Assembly: GCF_000203935.1 (NCBI RefSeq)
Contig: NC_008577.1
Location: forward strand, 186,001-250,000
Direction: 5' to 3'
Source of the DNA: Shewanella sp. ANA-3
Lineage (GTDB): Bacteria > Pseudomonadota > Gammaproteobacteria > Enterobacterales > Shewanellaceae
DNA length: 64,000 bases
Every line of letters starts with the position of its first letter. Position 1 is the first letter of the stretch. The notes under the pieces were generated by a model that worked only from the letters and a program-made list of their open reading frames with translations, did not search any database and was not told where the DNA came from. Positions 40,196-53,059 of this stretch are shown one piece after another. The translations under genes and the position numbers were made by a program.

Positions 40196-40222
40196 AAAAA
40201 GGAAGCTTCGGCTTCCTTTTTT
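40196..40222 (+). terminator. Intrinsic terminator of tufB
   Basis: AAAAAGGAAGC-TTCG-GCTTCCTTTTTT, with the stable UUCG loop. The same hairpin with the same flank stands after the other tuf gene. Confidence 0.95.
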
Positions 40223-40273
40223 GTTTAAGTCGATTATTTACTAGGTTTTGTGGGTTGCAACGGCTGTGCATCC

Positions 40274-40302
40274 TTGCTAACAAAGTCGAATAAGAATACA
40301 AT
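40274..40302 (+). promoter_or_regulatory. Promoter of secE-nusG
   Basis: TTGCTA (40274-40279), a 17-base spacer and TACAAT (40297-40302), about 150 bases before secE. Confidence 0.7.
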
Positions 40303-40452
40303 CTATGGCCGATTTTTGACCCTGAGCTTATGCAACATGATGCGTTTCTAAGGGTATTCGGAATGCAGAGTATCTAAAGCGTATTGTAACTGGGTCGTAT
40401 GTCCCTAATTATTGTGCTCAAGCTCAGGCCGTATTGAGTAACGGAATAACCG

Positions 40453-40824
40453 ATGACAACAAATACTGAAAACCAGACTAACTCTCTGGATATCGTGAAG
40501 TGGGGTTTAGCGATCCTATTGCTGGCCGCTGCTGTTATTGGCAATCAGATGTATAGCGAGACAAGTGCCGTGATCCGTGCACTGGCTGTTATCGTTGCAT
40601 TCGCTATTGCTGGTTTTATTGCCCTGCAAACAGAAAAGGGTAAGAAAGCCTTAGCGTTCGCTCGTGAGTCGCAAATTGAAGTGCGCAAGGTCGTATGGCC
40701 AACACGTCAAGAAGCGCTTAACACCACTTTTATTGTCCTTGCTGCAACAGGTATTTTAGCCCTTGTTTTATGGGGTTTAGATGCAGTGTTAATGCACATT
40801 GTCAATTTCATCACTGGCGTATAG
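40453..40824 (+). CDS. secE: Preprotein translocase subunit SecE
   Basis: This 123-residue inner-membrane protein clamps SecY in the Sec translocon. It has three hydrophobic segments (about residues 16-36, 42-60 and 93-118), the longer gammaproteobacterial form, and the conserved amphipathic stretch ESQIEVRKVVWPTRQEALNT before the last helix (about 75-94). It is followed after 9 bases by nusG, the conserved pair. Confidence 0.97.
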   Translation: MTTNTENQTNSLDIVKWGLAILLLAAAVIGNQMYSETSAVIRALAVIVAFAIAGFIALQTEKGKKALAFARESQIEVRKVVWPTRQEALNTTFIVLAATGILALVLWGLDAVLMHIVNFITGV

Positions 40825-40833
40825 GCACCTCGA

Positions 40834-41385
40834 ATGACTGAAGCTAAAGAAGCTAAAAAAAGATGGTATGTAGTGCAGGCATTCTCAGGCTATGAAGGCC
40901 GAGTTTGTAAGTCACTGATTGAATACATTAAAATGCACGGCATGGAACAGTACTTCGGCGAAGTATTAGTTCCGACTGAAGAAGTCATCGAAATGCGTGC
41001 AGGCCAGCGTCGTAAGAGCGAGCGTAAGTTTTTCCCTGGCTATGTGTTAGTCCAGATGGAAATGAACGATGACAGCTGGCATTTAGTCAAAAGCATCCCG
41101 CGTGTTTTAGGCTTTATTGGCGGAACTTCTGATCGTCCTGCCCCAATTTCAGATAGAGAAGCGGATGCAATTCTGCGTCGCTTACAAGAAACCACAGCTT
41201 CACCGACTCACCGTGTTATTTTCGAGCCGGGCGAAGTGGTGCGTGTTTGTGATGGTCCATTTGCTGACTTTAACGGTACCGTTGAAGAAGTGGATTATGA
41301 CAAGAGCCGCGTAAAAGTGTCAGTAATGATCTTTGGTCGTTCTACACCGGTTGAGCTCGATTTTAATCAGGTCGAAAAAGGCTGA
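40834..41385 (+). CDS. nusG: Transcription termination/antitermination factor NusG
   Basis: This 183-residue protein has the NGN domain ([12 protein letters not shown], then [11 protein letters not shown]) that binds RNA polymerase and a C-terminal KOW domain ([19 protein letters not shown], about residues 130-148) that meets Rho or ribosomal S10. It links transcription to translation and takes part in rrn antitermination. No insertion distinguishes it from E. coli NusG. Confidence 0.98.
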   Translation: MTEAKEAKKRWYVVQAFSGYEGRVCKSLIEYIKMHGMEQYFGEVLVPTEEVIEMRAGQRRKSERKFFPGYVLVQMEMNDDSWHLVKSIPRVLGFIGGTSDRPAPISDREADAILRRLQETTASPTHRVIFEPGEVVRVCDGPFADFNGTVEEVDYDKSRVKVSVMIFGRSTPVELDFNQVEKG

Positions 41386-41408
41386 TTAAATTAAATACAA
41401 AAATCCGT

Positions 41409-41437
41409 TTGGCAACGGGTGCGGATTTCTATATAAT
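41409..41437 (+). promoter_or_regulatory. Promoter of rplK-rplA
   Basis: TTGGCA (41409-41414), a 17-base spacer and a perfect TATAAT (41432-41437), followed by a C-rich discriminator (CCGCCCCCG). The spacer overlaps a small hairpin, AAATCCG/CGGATTT, which may end nusG transcription. Confidence 0.82.
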
Positions 41438-41513
41438 CCGCCCCCGTTGTTTTCGGGGGAGCACGTCGGCATGTCGCTGATGCGCGTTTGAACCCAAACT
41501 GAGGAAATGTCAG

Positions 41514-41942
41514 ATGGCAAAAAAGATTGATGCTTATATTAAGCTACAAGTGAAATCAGGTTCTGCGAACCCTTCACCACCAGTTGGTCCAGCTCTGGGT
41601 CAGAAAGGTGTGAACATCATGGAATTCTGTAAAGCGTTCAACGCCCGTACAGAAAAAATGGAAAAAGGCATGCCTATTCCAGTCGTGATCACTGTATACA
41701 GTGACCGTTCATTCACTTTCGAAACTAAGACTCCGCCAGCTTCTTACTTACTGAAGACTGCTGCAGGCCTGAAATCAGGTTCTCCACGTCCAAACACTCA
41801 GAAAGTAGGTACTATCGCTCGTGCTAAGATTCAAGAAATTGCTGAATTGAAAGCGGCCGATATGACTGGTGCTGATGTTGAAGCGATGACTCGCTCAATC
41901 GAAGGTACTGCGCGTTCAATGGGTTTGGTTGTAGAGGGTTAA
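41514..41942 (+). CDS. rplK: 50S ribosomal protein L11
   Basis: This 142-residue protein forms the GTPase-associated stalk base with 23S rRNA and is needed for RelA activation. It has the signature [21 protein letters not shown] (seen as [13 protein letters not shown], about residues 21-33) and the C-terminal RNA-binding domain. GAGGAAA lies before the ATG. L1 follows after 4 bases, as in the E. coli L11 operon. Confidence 0.99.
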
Positions 41943-41946
41943 TATA

Positions 41947-42648
41947 ATGGCAAAACTAACTAAACGCATGCGCGTAATCCGCGAGAAAGTTGACGGTACT
42001 AAGTTATACGAAATCAACGACGCTGTTGCTCTGTTAAAAGAATTAGCAACTGCTAAGTTCGTTGAAAGTGTTGACGTTGCTGTTAACCTGGGTATCGACC
42101 CACGTAAATCAGACCAAAACGTTCGTGGTGCTACTGTATTACCACACGGTACTGGTCGTGAAGTTCGCGTTGCAGTATTTACACAAGGTGCAAATGCTGA
42201 AGCTGCAAAAGCTGCTGGTGCAGAACTCGTTGGTATGGATGATCTGGCTGAGCAAATCAAAGCCGGTGAAATGAACTTCGACGTAGTTATCGCATCTCCA
42301 GATGCAATGCGCGTTGTTGGTATGTTAGGTCAAATCTTAGGCCCACGTGGTTTAATGCCTAACCCAAAAACTGGCACAGTAACGCCAAACGTTGCTGAAG
42401 CCGTTAAGAACGCTAAAGCTGGTCAAGTTCGTTACCGTAACGACAAGAACGGTATTATCCACACTACTATCGGTAAAGTGGATTTCACACCAGTTCAATT
42501 GAAAGAAAACTTGGAAGCGTTAATCTCTGCACTGAAAAAGGCTAAGCCTGCAGTTGCTAAAGGTGTATACGTGAAGAAAGTTAGCATCTCTACCACTATG
42601 GGTGCAGGTGTAGCTATCGACCAAGCGACTCTCGATACAGCTAACTAA
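41947..42648 (+). CDS. rplA: 50S ribosomal protein L1
   Basis: This 233-residue protein of the L1 stalk also acts as translational repressor of the L11 operon. The signature [21 protein letters not shown] (seen as [15 protein letters not shown], about residues 130-144) and full length are present. It begins 4 bases after rplK, so both are under one control. Confidence 0.99.
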   Translation: MAKLTKRMRVIREKVDGTKLYEINDAVALLKELATAKFVESVDVAVNLGIDPRKSDQNVRGATVLPHGTGREVRVAVFTQGANAEAAKAAGAELVGMDDLAEQIKAGEMNFDVVIASPDAMRVVGMLGQILGPRGLMPNPKTGTVTPNVAEAVKNAKAGQVRYRNDKNGIIHTTIGKVDFTPVQLKENLEALISALKKAKPAVAKGVYVKKVSISTTMGAGVAIDQATLDTAN

Positions 42649-42650
42649 TT

Positions 42651-42691
42651 TTACAAAGTGCGCGCATTAGTCTATAATGCGCGCACTTTGT
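42651..42691 (+). promoter_or_regulatory. 17-bp perfect palindrome carrying the putative rplJ promoter
   Basis: ACAAAGTGCGCGCATTA (42653-42669), loop GTCTA and TAATGCGCGCACTTTGT (42675-42691) form a perfect 17-bp inverted repeat. It contains a promoter-like pair, TTACAA (42651-42656), 16 bases and TATAAT (42673-42678). No T tract follows, so it is not a classical intrinsic terminator, though it may still end or process rplKA mRNA. Confidence 0.7.
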
Positions 42692-42915
42692 GGGTTGAAG
42701 CCTGTTTTTTGATGCGTAACGCATTGTGAAACGGGCTTCCGTCCAAGACCGCAGGTGTTTTCCTTATTGGTTTACTTAATTTCCTGCGTAGACGGTGTCA
42801 GGCCCCAGCTAAATTTTTTTACTGGATAATCTGCACCGTAAGTCACTAAATACATAAGTATTTAGTATGGTAAATACTAGGGGAATACCCTAGGTGGAAT
42901 CCAGGAGTAAAGCCA
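42692..42915 (+). ncRNA. L10 leader of the rplJL-rpoBC operon
   Basis: The untranslated leader contains the segment ACCGCAGGTGTTTTCC ... TTTCCTGCGTAGACGGT (about 42749-42797), close to the known L10-binding leader of E. coli, where L10(L12)4 binds and represses translation. The CCGCAGG/CCTGCG arms pair. Downstream hairpins (TACTAAATACATAAGTATTTAGTA region, about 42844-42867, and CTAGGGGAATACCCTAG) may take part in the switch. Confidence 0.85.
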
Positions 42916-43416
42916 ATGGCATTAAGACTCGAAGACAAAAAAGCGATTGTTGCTGAAGTCAACGAAGCTGCCAAAGGTGCGCTATCTGCAGTAGCCGCTG
43001 ATTCACGCGGTGTAACTGTAGGTGCTATGACCGGTCTGCGTAAAAAAGCTCGTGAAGCTGGTGTTTATGTACGTGTAGTACGTAACACTCTAGCTCGTCG
43101 TGCTGTTGAAGGTACTGCATTTGAGTGCCTAGCAGAAACGTTCACTGGCCCAACTTTGATTGCTTTCTCTAACGAGCACCCAGGTGCTGCAGCTCGTCTG
43201 TTAAAAGACTTTGCTAAAGAGCAAGCTAACTTCGAAGTTAAAGGCGCAGCCTTTGAAGGGAATTTCATCCCTGCAGCTGACATTGATCGTTTGGCGAAAC
43301 TGCCAACATACGAAGAAGCACTAGCACAGTTAATGATGACTATGAAAGAAGCATCTGCTGGCAAGTTCGTTCGTACTCTGGCCGCCCTGCGCGATCAAAA
43401 ACAAGAAGCCGCTTAA
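42916..43416 (+). CDS. rplJ: 50S ribosomal protein L10
   Basis: This 166-residue protein is the stalk base that binds L7/L12 dimers through its C-terminal helix. It has the N-terminal [19 protein letters not shown] and [14 protein letters not shown] segments. CCAGGAG lies before the ATG. With the leader upstream it forms the autogenous control unit of the operon. Confidence 0.99.
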
Positions 43417-43470
43417 TTTTAAGCTGGCTGCTTAATAAAATTGAATTCAGAACAATAGGAAACATTTGTT

Positions 43471-43842
43471 ATGTCTATCACTAAAGACCAAATCTTAGAA
43501 GCCTTTGCAGCTATGTCTGTAATGGAAGTTGTTGAACTGATCGAAGCTATGGAAGAGAAGTTCGGCGTTTCTGCTGCTGCTGCAGTAGTTGCTGGCGGTG
43601 CTGCTGATGCAGGTGCTGCTGCTGAAGAACAAACAGAATTCACTGTTATGTTAACTGCTCACGGCGACAACAAAGTTGCTGTTATTAAAGCCATCCGTGG
43701 CGCAACTGGTTTAGGCCTGAAAGAAGCTAAAGCAATGTCTGAAGCTGCTCCAGTAGCAGTTAAAGAAGGCGTTTCTAAAGAAGAAGCTGAAGCTCTGAAG
43801 AAAGAACTGGTTGAAGCTGGTGCTACAGTAGAGATCAAGTAA
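43471..43842 (+). CDS. rplL: 50S ribosomal protein L7/L12
   Basis: This 123-residue acidic stalk protein has the N-terminal dimer domain, an Ala/Gly-rich hinge (about residues 35-52) and the C-terminal factor-binding domain ([20 protein letters not shown]). It recruits EF-Tu and EF-G. It follows rplJ after 54 bases. Codon use is strongly biased. Confidence 0.99.
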   Translation: MSITKDQILEAFAAMSVMEVVELIEAMEEKFGVSAAAAVVAGGAADAGAAAEEQTEFTVMLTAHGDNKVAVIKAIRGATGLGLKEAKAMSEAAPVAVKEGVSKEEAEALKKELVEAGATVEIK

Positions 43843-43881
43843 GCTATTATGTAGCTTACTCACCCAAGCCAATTGGGTGGA

Positions 43882-43913
43882 GGCTGGCGGTTTTTTAACC
43901 GTCGGCCTTTTTT
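43882..43913 (+). terminator. Attenuator between rplL and rpoB
   Basis: An imperfect stem GGCTGGCGGTT/AACCGTCGGCC followed by six T, preceded by a second small hairpin, CACCCAA/TTGGGTG (43861-43879). In E. coli a partial terminator in this place lowers rpoBC relative to rplJL; the same role is inferred. The rest of the 242-base gap shows no gene. Confidence 0.85.
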
Positions 43914-44084
43914 GCGCTATATGCGTCGGCGATTTTTTTTCACCGTTTATCGCCAAATTTTGCAGTCCCTAGCAGAGATTACTGGTTAGGTTCTTGCCAT
44001 CAACGGTGATGGGCAAACGTGCTGAATTTAATGACGATTGTTATAAGTTCAGTCTTGGTCACATCTCGCAAGCAGAGGAAACCC

Positions 44085-47000
44085 ATGGTTTACTCCTATT
44101 CTGAAAAGAAGCGTATTCGCAAAGACTTTGGTAAGCGTCCACAGGTGTTGGATATTCCTTACCTTTTGTCTATTCAGTTAGACTCTTTTAAGAAGTTCAC
44201 CGATCAAGATCCTACCGGTGAGCGCGGTCTAGAAGCCGCCTTCCGTAGCGTTTTTCCCATCAAGAGCTTTTCTGGTAATTCAGAACTGCAATACGTCAGC
44301 TATAAGCTTGGCGAGCCTGTTTTTGATGTGAAAGAGTGTCAGATCCGTGGTGTTACATATTCAGCTCCACTGCGCGTTAAATTACGCATGGTGTTGTATG
44401 ATCGTGAAGCAGCGGCCGGCACTGTAAAAGATATTAAAGAACAAGAAGTCTACATGGGCGATATCCCATTGATGACTGACAACGGTACCTTTGTGATCAA
44501 CGGTACTGAGCGTGTAATCGTATCTCAATTACACCGCAGCCCAGGCGTATTCTTCGATCACGACCGTGGTAAAACCCACTCATCAGGTAAGGTGCTGTAT
44601 AACGCACGTATCATTCCTTACCGTGGTTCATGGTTAGACTTTGAATTCGATCCTAAGGATGCGCTGTTCGTACGTATTGACCGTCGCCGTAAATTACCTG
44701 CGACCATCATTCTGCGCGCATTAGAGTACTCTACTCAAGAGATCCTCGACCTGTTCTTCGAACGCGTTGAATTCAAGATCAAGAAAGATACTCTGGTTAT
44801 GACCTTAGTACCTGAGCGTCTGCGTGGCGAAACCGCCAGCTACGACATCAAGGATGCTGAAGGTACCGTATTGGTTGAAGCGGGCCGTCGCGTGACTGCA
44901 CGTCATATTCGCCAACTCGAAAAAACCAACACCACTGAACTCGAAGTACCAGTTGAGTACATCGTGGGCAAATATGCAGCCCAAGATTACATCGATCCGG
45001 ACACGGGTGAAGTATTAGTTTCTGCTAACAGTGAAATCAGCTTAGAAGACTTAGCGAAGTTATCACTGGCAGGCATCAAAGAGCTAAGCACGTTGTACAT
45101 CAACGAGCTAGACCACGGTGCTTACATCTCTGACACTCTGCGTATCGATCCAACCACTAACCGCTTAGAAGCGTTAGTTGAGATCTACCGAATGATGCGT
45201 CCTGGTGAGCCACCAACCAAAGATGCTGCAGAAGCCCTGTTCCAAAACTTATTCTTCAGCGAAGAACGTTATGACCTGTCTAAAGTAGGTCGTATGAAGT
45301 TCAACCGTCGTCTCAGCATTCCTGATGACGAAGGTAGCGGCGTACTGTCTAAAGAAGACATCGTTGCAGTAATGAAGAACATCATCCACATCCGTAACGG
45401 CTTCGACGAAGTGGACGATATCGACCACTTAGGTAACCGTCGTATTCGTTCTGTGGGTGAAATGGCTGAAAACCAATTCCGTGTTGGTCTGGTCCGTGTT
45501 GAGCGCGCCGTGCGTGAACGTCTGTCATTAGGCGATCTGAACGAGCTGATGCCACAAGACTTAATCAACGCTAAGCCAATCTCTGCTGCAGTGAAAGAGT
45601 TCTTCGGTTCTTCTCAGCTGTCACAATTCATGGACCAAAACAACCCGCTGTCAGAAGTAACGCATAAGCGTCGTATTTCTGCTCTAGGCCCAGGTGGTTT
45701 GACCCGTGAGCGTGCAGGCTTCGAAGTCCGCGACGTACACCCAACGCACTATGGTCGTTTATGTCCAATTGAGACCCCTGAAGGTCCAAACATTGGTCTG
45801 ATCAACTCATTAGCAAGCTTTGCCCGTACTAACTCTTACGGCTTCTTAGAAACACCATACCGCAAAGTGGTAGACGGTGTGATCACTGACGATGTGGAAT
45901 ACTTGTCAGCGATTGAAGAAGGTCGTTATGTGATTGCACAGGCGAACATCGAAGTTGACTCTGAAGGCCGCATGGTTGAAGAGCAGATCGCATGTCGTCA
46001 CAAAGGTGAATCTACCTTTATGCGCGCGTCTGACATTCAATACATGGACGTATCGCCACAACAGATTATTTCTGTTGCTGCGTCACTGATCCCGTTCTTA
46101 GAACACGACGACGCGAACCGTGCATTGATGGGTGCGAACATGCAACGTCAAGCAGTACCAACACTGAAATCAGAGAAGCCTCTGGTCGGTACTGGTATTG
46201 AGCGCACGTTAGCTGTGGACTCAGGCGTAGTAGTCGCCGCTAAACGTGGCGGTGTGATCGATTACGTTGATGCGAGCCGTATCGTAGTTAAAGTAAATGA
46301 AGACGAGCTGCGCCCAGGCGAAGCCGGTATCGACATTTACAACCTGACTAAGTACACCCGTTCTAACCAAAACACTTGTATCAACCAACGTCCTTGCTGT
46401 TCTGTTGGTGAGCCAGTGGTTCGTGGTGACGTGTTAGCAGACGGTCCGTCTACTGACTTAGGTGACTTAGCCCTTGGCCAGAACATGCGTATCGCGTTCA
46501 TGCCTTGGAACGGTTACAACTTCGAAGACTCGATCTTAATTTCTGAGCGTGTTGCACAGGAAGACCGTTTCACCACTATCCACATTCAAGAGCTGTCTTG
46601 TATCGCTCGTGATACCAAGCTGGGTAGCGAAGAAATCACTGCTGACATTCCAAACGTAGGTGAATCTGCTCTGTCGAAACTCGACGAGTCAGGTATCGTT
46701 TACATCGGTGCAGAAGTGAAGGGCGGTGACATTCTGGTTGGTAAAGTGACGCCAAAAGGCGAGACTCAACTGACGCCGGAAGAGAAGTTACTGCGCGCCA
46801 TCTTCGGTGAGAAAGCGTCTGATGTGAAAGACAGCTCACTGCGTGTACCTAACTCTGTTAAAGGTACCATCATCGACGTTCAGGTATTTACCCGTGACGG
46901 CGTTGAGAAAGACAAACGCGCCATTGAAATCGAAGAAATGCACATTGCCCAAGCTCGTAAAGACTTAGGCGAAGAGTTCAAGATCCTTGAAGAAGGCGTA

Positions 47001-48122
47001 TTGAGCCGTGCGCGCAACTTATTATTAAGTGCCGGTTTCACTGAAGCACAAATCGCAGCATTGCCACGTAAAGATGTATTGGTTCAAGTTATTGACGATG
47101 AAACCAAACAAACTGAGCTTGAGCAATTAGCTGAACAGCATGAAGAGCTGAAAGCAGACTTCGATAAGAAGTTTGAAATCAAACGTCGCAAGATCACCCA
47201 AGGTGATGACTTGGCACCTGGCGTACTGAAGATCGTTAAGGTTTACTTAGCGGTTAAACGTACTATCCAACCCGGTGACAAGATGGCGGGTCGTCACGGT
47301 AACAAGGGTGTTATCTCTAAGATTAACCCAATTGAAGACATGCCGTACGACGAGCAAGGCAACCCTGTGGACATCGTATTGAACCCGTTAGGCGTTCCAT
47401 CACGTATGAACATCGGTCAGGTTCTTGAAGTTCACTTAGGTGCTGCTGCTAAAGGTATTGGTAACAAGATTGCTGCCATGCTGGAAGATCAGCGCGAGAA
47501 GGGACTTGCAGAAGTTCGTAACTACATCAAGCAAGTGTACGAATTAGGTGACGAAGTGCAGCAGCGCGTTGACATCGATTCATTCACTGACGATGAGTTA
47601 CTGCGGTTAGCGAACAATCTGAAAGGCGGTATCCCAGTTGCTACGCCAGCCTTCGACGGTGCTAAAGAGAAAGAGATCAAGCAGATGCTTGAGCTTGCAG
47701 GCTTGCCAACCTCTGGTCAGCTGAAATTATTTGATGGTCGTACCGGTAACGAATTTGAGCGTCCAGTAACTGTAGGTTACATGTACATGCTCAAACTGAA
47801 CCACTTAGTTGACGATAAGATGCACGCCCGTTCTACCGGTTCGTACAGCTTAGTGACTCAACAACCACTGGGCGGTAAAGCTCAGTTCGGTGGTCAGCGT
47901 TTCGGTGAGATGGAAGTGTGGGCACTCGAAGCATACGGTGCCGCTTATACGCTTCAAGAAATGCTCACCGTGAAATCGGATGACGTTAACGGTCGTACTC
48001 AGATGTATAAGAACATCGTCGACGGTAACCATCAGATGCAGCCTGGCATGCCAGAGTCCTTCAACGTATTACTGAAGGAGATCCGTTCACTCGGTATCAA
48101 CATCGAGTTGGATCAGGAATAA
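44085..48122 (+). CDS. rpoB: RNA polymerase beta subunit
   Basis: This 1345-residue protein is the catalytic partner of beta'. The start is ATG 44085 ([17 protein letters not shown]) with AGAGGAAA upstream; a longer frame to 44019 has no support. Landmarks: the rifampicin-pocket segment [20 protein letters not shown] with wild-type consensus residues, GRHGNKGV near the active site, and the C-terminal [11 protein letters not shown] end. Length is a few residues more than E. coli (1342). Confidence 0.99.
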   Translation: MVYSYSEKKRIRKDFGKRPQVLDIPYLLSIQLDSFKKFTDQDPTGERGLEAAFRSVFPIKSFSGNSELQYVSYKLGEPVFDVKECQIRGVTYSAPLRVKLRMVLYDREAAAGTVKDIKEQEVYMGDIPLMTDNGTFVINGTERVIVSQLHRSPGVFFDHDRGKTHSSGKVLYNARIIPYRGSWLDFEFDPKDALFVRIDRRRKLPATIILRALEYSTQEILDLFFERVEFKIKKDTLVMTLVPERLRGETASYDIKDAEGTVLVEAGRRVTARHIRQLEKTNTTELEVPVEYIVGKYAAQDYIDPDTGEVLVSANSEISLEDLAKLSLAGIKELSTLYINELDHGAYISDTLRIDPTTNRLEALVEIYRMMRPGEPPTKDAAEALFQNLFFSEERYDLSKVGRMKFNRRLSIPDDEGSGVLSKEDIVAVMKNIIHIRNGFDEVDDIDHLGNRRIRSVGEMAENQFRVGLVRVERAVRERLSLGDLNELMPQDLINAKPISAAVKEFFGSSQLSQFMDQNNPLSEVTHKRRISALGPGGLTRERAGFEVRDVHPTHYGRLCPIETPEGPNIGLINSLASFARTNSYGFLETPYRKVVDGVITDDVEYLSAIEEGRYVIAQANIEVDSEGRMVEEQIACRHKGESTFMRASDIQYMDVSPQQIISVAASLIPFLEHDDANRALMGANMQRQAVPTLKSEKPLVGTGIERTLAVDSGVVVAAKRGGVIDYVDASRIVVKVNEDELRPGEAGIDIYNLTKYTRSNQNTCINQRPCCSVGEPVVRGDVLADGPSTDLGDLALGQNMRIAFMPWNGYNFEDSILISERVAQEDRFTTIHIQELSCIARDTKLGSEEITADIPNVGESALSKLDESGIVYIGAEVKGGDILVGKVTPKGETQLTPEEKLLRAIFGEKASDVKDSSLRVPNSVKGTIIDVQVFTRDGVEKDKRAIEIEEMHIAQARKDLGEEFKILEEGVLSRARNLLLSAGFTEAQIAALPRKDVLVQVIDDETKQTELEQLAEQHEELKADFDKKFEIKRRKITQGDDLAPGVLKIVKVYLAVKRTIQPGDKMAGRHGNKGVISKINPIEDMPYDEQGNPVDIVLNPLGVPSRMNIGQVLEVHLGAAAKGIGNKIAAMLEDQREKGLAEVRNYIKQVYELGDEVQQRVDIDSFTDDELLRLANNLKGGIPVATPAFDGAKEKEIKQMLELAGLPTSGQLKLFDGRTGNEFERPVTVGYMYMLKLNHLVDDKMHARSTGSYSLVTQQPLGGKAQFGGQRFGEMEVWALEAYGAAYTLQEMLTVKSDDVNGRTQMYKNIVDGNHQMQPGMPESFNVLLKEIRSLGINIELDQE

Positions 48123-48205
48123 GCGCAGGTATTTAGCCGCGTTTGGCAACAGAATGGTGCTCCGTGCGAGCGGAGCACCCGGTTTAACTCCTTCAGGAGA
48201 GAAAC

Positions 48206-51200
48206 GTGAAAGACTTATTAAAGTTTCTGAAACAGCAAAGCAAGACTGAAGAATTTAACGGCATCAAAATTGGTCTGGCATCGCCTGATCTGATCCGTTC
48301 TTGGTCTTTTGGTGAAGTTAAGAAGCCAGAAACCATTAACTACCGTACCTTCAAGCCTGAGCGTGAAGGTCTGTTCTGTGCGCGTATCTTTGGCCCGGTC
48401 AAAGATTACGAATGTTTGTGCGGTAAGTACAAGCGTTTGAAGCACCGTGGTGTGATCTGTGAAAAGTGTGGAGTAGAAGTTACCCAGACTAAAGTACGTC
48501 GTGAGCGTATGGGTCACATTGAACTGGCTAGCCCAGTTGCCCACATTTGGTTCTTGAAATCACTGCCGTCCCGCATCGGTTTAATGCTGGACATGACGCT
48601 GCGTGATATCGAACGCGTACTGTATTTTGAATCTTTCGTCGTGATCGAGCCTGGCATGACCAGCCTTGAACGTGGCCAAATGCTGACAGAAGAAAACTAT
48701 CTGGACGCATTAGAAGAATACGGTGACGAATTCGAAGCTAAGATGGGTGCTGAAGCGGTATTAGAACTGCTGCGCGCAATCGATCTCGAAAAAGAAATCG
48801 AACAAATGCGTGAAGAGCTGCCATCAATCAACTCTGAGACTCGTCGCAAGAAAGTGACTAAACGTCTTAAGTTGATGGAAGCGTTCCACACTTCTGGCAA
48901 CAAGCCAGAGTGGATGATCTTAAAAGTACTGCCTGTGTTACCACCTGACTTACGTCCGCTGGTACCGCTCGATGGCGGCCGCTTCGCGACTTCAGATCTG
49001 AACGATCTGTATCGCCGCGTGATCAACCGTAACAACCGTTTGAAGCGTCTGTTAGATTTAGCTGCGCCGGACATCATCGTACGCAACGAAAAGCGTATGT
49101 TACAAGAGTCCGTTGATGCGCTATTAGATAACGGTCGTCGTGGTCGTGCTATTACTGGTTCTAACAAACGTCCTCTGAAATCTTTGGCCGACATGATCAA
49201 AGGTAAACAAGGTCGTTTCCGTCAGAACTTGTTAGGTAAGCGTGTTGACTACTCAGGTCGTTCGGTAATTACCGTAGGTCCTACTTTACGTCTGCACCAA
49301 TGTGGTCTTCCTAAGAAGATGGCACTGGAACTGTTCAAGCCATTCATCTATGGCAAGCTGGAAGGTCGTGGCTTAGCGACAACCATCAAAGCGGCTAAGA
49401 AGATGGTAGAGCGTGAAGTGGCGGAAGTTTGGGACGTTCTAGATGAAGTGATCCGCGAACATCCAGTGATGCTTAACCGTGCACCAACACTGCACAGACT
49501 GGGTATCCAAGCGTTCGAACCTGTACTGATTGAAGGTAAAGCGATCCAGTTACACCCACTCGTTTGTGCGGCATATAACGCCGACTTCGACGGTGACCAA
49601 ATGGCGGTACACGTACCGTTAACACTGGAAGCGCAGCTTGAAGCTCGTGCCTTGATGATGTCTACCAACAACATCCTGTCACCAGCAAACGGCGAGCCTG
49701 TTATCACTCCGTCTCAAGACGTGGTATTAGGTCTGTACTACACCAGCCGTGAGCGTATCAACGGCCGTGGTGAAGGTATGTACTTTATGTCTGTTGCTGA
49801 AGTTGAAAAAGCTTACGCAACTGGCGCTGCTGAACTGCATGCCCGCGTGAAAGTGCGTATCACTGAAACCGTTATCGGTGACAATGGTGAGCGTACTGAG
49901 CAACGTCGTATCGTAGATACAACTGTGGGTCGTGCTCTGCTGTCACAAATTCTGCCAGCAGGTTTGTCATTTGATCTGGTTAACCAGAACATGGGCAAAA
50001 AGCAGATTTCTAAACTATTGAACACTTGTTACCGTCAATTAGGTCTGAAAGATACTGTTATCTTCGCTGACCAACTGATGTACACAGGTTTCCGTTACGC
50101 CACTATCTCTGGTGCATCTGTCGGTATTGACGACATGGTGATCCCAGCTGAGAAGTACACCTTAGTTGCTGACGCTGAAGCAGAAGTGCTCGAGATTCAA
50201 GAGCAGTTCCAATCAGGTCTGGTAACCGCGGGTGAGCGTTACAACAAAGTCATCGACATCTGGGCAAGTGCGAACGAAAAAGTTTCTAAAGCGATGATGG
50301 AAAACCTGTCAACTGAGACAGTGATTAACCGTGATGGCGTTGAAGAGAAACAAGCATCGTTCAACAGCATTTACATGATGGCCGACTCGGGCGCTCGTGG
50401 TAGTGCCGCACAGATCCGTCAGTTAGCGGGTATGCGTGGTCTGATGGCGAAACCAGACGGTTCGATCATCGAAACCCCAATCGTGGCGAACTTCCGTGAA
50501 GGTCTGAACGTACTTCAGTACTTCATCTCAACCCACGGTGCGCGTAAAGGTCTTGCCGATACCGCATTGAAGACAGCGAACTCGGGTTACCTGACTCGTC
50601 GTCTGGTTGATGTTGCTCAAGACTTAGTGGTCATCGAAGACGATTGTGGTACTCACGAAGGTCTGACAATGAAGCCGCTGATCGAAGGTGGTGACGTTGT
50701 TGAGCCATTACGTGAACGCGTACTGGGTCGTGTGGTTGCGGTTGATGTTCTGTACCCTGGTACTGAAGATGTGCTTGCGCCACGTAACACTCTGCTCGAT
50801 GAAGCATGGTGTGACAAGTTAGAAGAACACTCAATCGACGAAGTGATTGTACGTTCAGTCATTACCTGTGATACCGACTTCGGTGTGTGTGCGGCATGTT
50901 ATGGCCGTGACTTAGCCCGTGGTCACCTGATTAACCACGGCGAAGCCATCGGTGTTGTCGCGGCGCAATCAATCGGTGAACCAGGTACACAGTTAACGAT
51001 GCGTACGTTCCACATCGGTGGTGCGGCATCAAGAGCGTCTGCAGAAAACAACGTTCAAGTGAAGAACTCTGGTTCGTTGAAACTGCACAATGCTAAGTAC
51101 GTAACTAACACTGACGGCAAGCTGGTTATCGTTTCTCGTTCTTCTGAACTGGCGATCATCGACGAACTAGGTCGTGAGAAAGAGCGTTATAAAGTGCCTT

Positions 51201-52423
51201 ACGGTACTGTGCTCGAGAAGTTAGAAGAAGCTGCGGTAGAAGCGGGCGATATCATCGCTAACTGGGATCCACATACTCACCCAATCATCACCGAAGTGGC
51301 GGGTAGTATTAAGTTCGTTGACATGATCGACGGCGTGACCATGACTCGTCAAACAGACGAACTGACTGGTCTGTCTTCAATCGTGATCCTCGACGTGGGT
51401 CAACGTGGTTCAGCGGGTAAAGAAATGCGCCCAATGATCCGTCTGGTTGGTGCCGACGGTAGCGACCTGATGATCCCAGGTACTGAAGTACCTGCACAAT
51501 ACTTCTTACCAGGCAGTGCGATCGTTAACCTCGACGACAACGCGCAAATCGCCGTGGGTGACGCGTTAGCACGTATTCCACAAGAATCGTCTAAAACACG
51601 CGACATCACGGGTGGTCTACCACGCGTTGCTGACCTGTTCGAAGCTCGTAAGCCAAAAGAGCCAGCTATTCTGGCGGAAATCTCTGGTACCATCTCGTTT
51701 GGTAAAGAGACCAAAGGCAAGCGTCGTCTGGTGATTACACCAGCGGATGGCGGTGAACAGTACGAAGAGATGATCCCGAAATGGCGTAACTTAAACGTGT
51801 TCGAAGGTGAAAAAGTCGAACGTGGTGAAGTTATTGCAGATGGTCCAGAAGCGGCGCACGACATTCTGCGTCTACGTGGCATCCACAACGTAGCAAACTA
51901 CATTGTGAACGAAGTACAAGACGTATACCGTCTACAAGGCGTGAAGATCAACGATAAGCATATCGAAGTGATCATCCGTCAAATGCTGCGTAAGTGCGTG
52001 ATCACCTCTGCGGGTGACAGTGAGTTCTTAGAAGGCGAACAAGTTGAAGTGTCTCGCGTGAAGATCGCTAACCGCGACCTGATCGAACAAGGCAAAGTGC
52101 CTGCGACCTTCGAACGTGAACTGCTGGGTATTACCAAAGCGTCTCTGGCAACAGAATCGTTTATCTCTGCAGCATCGTTCCAAGAAACCACTCGCGTACT
52201 GACAGAAGCTGCCGTAGGTGGTAAGTCTGATAACTTACGTGGTCTGAAAGAAAACGTAATCGTTGGCCGTCTGATCCCAGCCGGTACTGGTTATGCTTAT
52301 CACAAGACTCGTAACGATGCCCGTGCTAAGAAAGACGAGCCAGTTGTAGTGAATAAGATCACTGCAAGTGAAGCAGAACAAAACCTTGCAGACCTCTTAA
52401 ACCTGGCCGGTAGCCAAGATTAA
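48206..52423 (+). CDS. rpoC: RNA polymerase beta' subunit
   Basis: This 1405-residue protein starts with GTG (as in E. coli), with AGGAGAG 5 bases upstream. It has the N-terminal zinc site CLCGKYKR...CEKCGVEV, the catalytic [12 protein letters not shown] motif carrying three aspartates, and the second zinc site with CAACYGRDL. It forms one operon with rpoB (83-base gap) and ends before a strong terminator. Confidence 0.99.
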   Translation: MKDLLKFLKQQSKTEEFNGIKIGLASPDLIRSWSFGEVKKPETINYRTFKPEREGLFCARIFGPVKDYECLCGKYKRLKHRGVICEKCGVEVTQTKVRRERMGHIELASPVAHIWFLKSLPSRIGLMLDMTLRDIERVLYFESFVVIEPGMTSLERGQMLTEENYLDALEEYGDEFEAKMGAEAVLELLRAIDLEKEIEQMREELPSINSETRRKKVTKRLKLMEAFHTSGNKPEWMILKVLPVLPPDLRPLVPLDGGRFATSDLNDLYRRVINRNNRLKRLLDLAAPDIIVRNEKRMLQESVDALLDNGRRGRAITGSNKRPLKSLADMIKGKQGRFRQNLLGKRVDYSGRSVITVGPTLRLHQCGLPKKMALELFKPFIYGKLEGRGLATTIKAAKKMVEREVAEVWDVLDEVIREHPVMLNRAPTLHRLGIQAFEPVLIEGKAIQLHPLVCAAYNADFDGDQMAVHVPLTLEAQLEARALMMSTNNILSPANGEPVITPSQDVVLGLYYTSRERINGRGEGMYFMSVAEVEKAYATGAAELHARVKVRITETVIGDNGERTEQRRIVDTTVGRALLSQILPAGLSFDLVNQNMGKKQISKLLNTCYRQLGLKDTVIFADQLMYTGFRYATISGASVGIDDMVIPAEKYTLVADAEAEVLEIQEQFQSGLVTAGERYNKVIDIWASANEKVSKAMMENLSTETVINRDGVEEKQASFNSIYMMADSGARGSAAQIRQLAGMRGLMAKPDGSIIETPIVANFREGLNVLQYFISTHGARKGLADTALKTANSGYLTRRLVDVAQDLVVIEDDCGTHEGLTMKPLIEGGDVVEPLRERVLGRVVAVDVLYPGTEDVLAPRNTLLDEAWCDKLEEHSIDEVIVRSVITCDTDFGVCAACYGRDLARGHLINHGEAIGVVAAQSIGEPGTQLTMRTFHIGGAASRASAENNVQVKNSGSLKLHNAKYVTNTDGKLVIVSRSSELAIIDELGREKERYKVPYGTVLEKLEEAAVEAGDIIANWDPHTHPIITEVAGSIKFVDMIDGVTMTRQTDELTGLSSIVILDVGQRGSAGKEMRPMIRLVGADGSDLMIPGTEVPAQYFLPGSAIVNLDDNAQIAVGDALARIPQESSKTRDITGGLPRVADLFEARKPKEPAILAEISGTISFGKETKGKRRLVITPADGGEQYEEMIPKWRNLNVFEGEKVERGEVIADGPEAAHDILRLRGIHNVANYIVNEVQDVYRLQGVKINDKHIEVIIRQMLRKCVITSAGDSEFLEGEQVEVSRVKIANRDLIEQGKVPATFERELLGITKASLATESFISAASFQETTRVLTEAAVGGKSDNLRGLKENVIVGRLIPAGTGYAYHKTRNDARAKKDEPVVVNKITASEAEQNLADLLNLAGSQD

Positions 52424-52439
52424 GTAATCAGTTTGTAAC

Positions 52440-52466
52440 AAAAAGGCGCCGATGGCGCCTTTTTTA
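52440..52466 (+). terminator. Intrinsic terminator of rpoBC
   Basis: AAAAAGGCGCC-GAT-GGCGCCTTTTTT, 11-bp perfect stem with T tract, 17 bases after the rpoC stop. Confidence 0.96.
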
Positions 52467-52496
52467 TTGTAAAATGCCGCAAAAGTTGGCTATTTC

Positions 52497-52977
<481 letters not shown>

Positions 52978-53059
52978 CGCAATCCGTTAAGTAAGGCCAA
53001 GCTAGTTTTATTTTGAGAATTCCAGTTTTGGAAATCCCTGAAGCATACGGAGAATTGTT

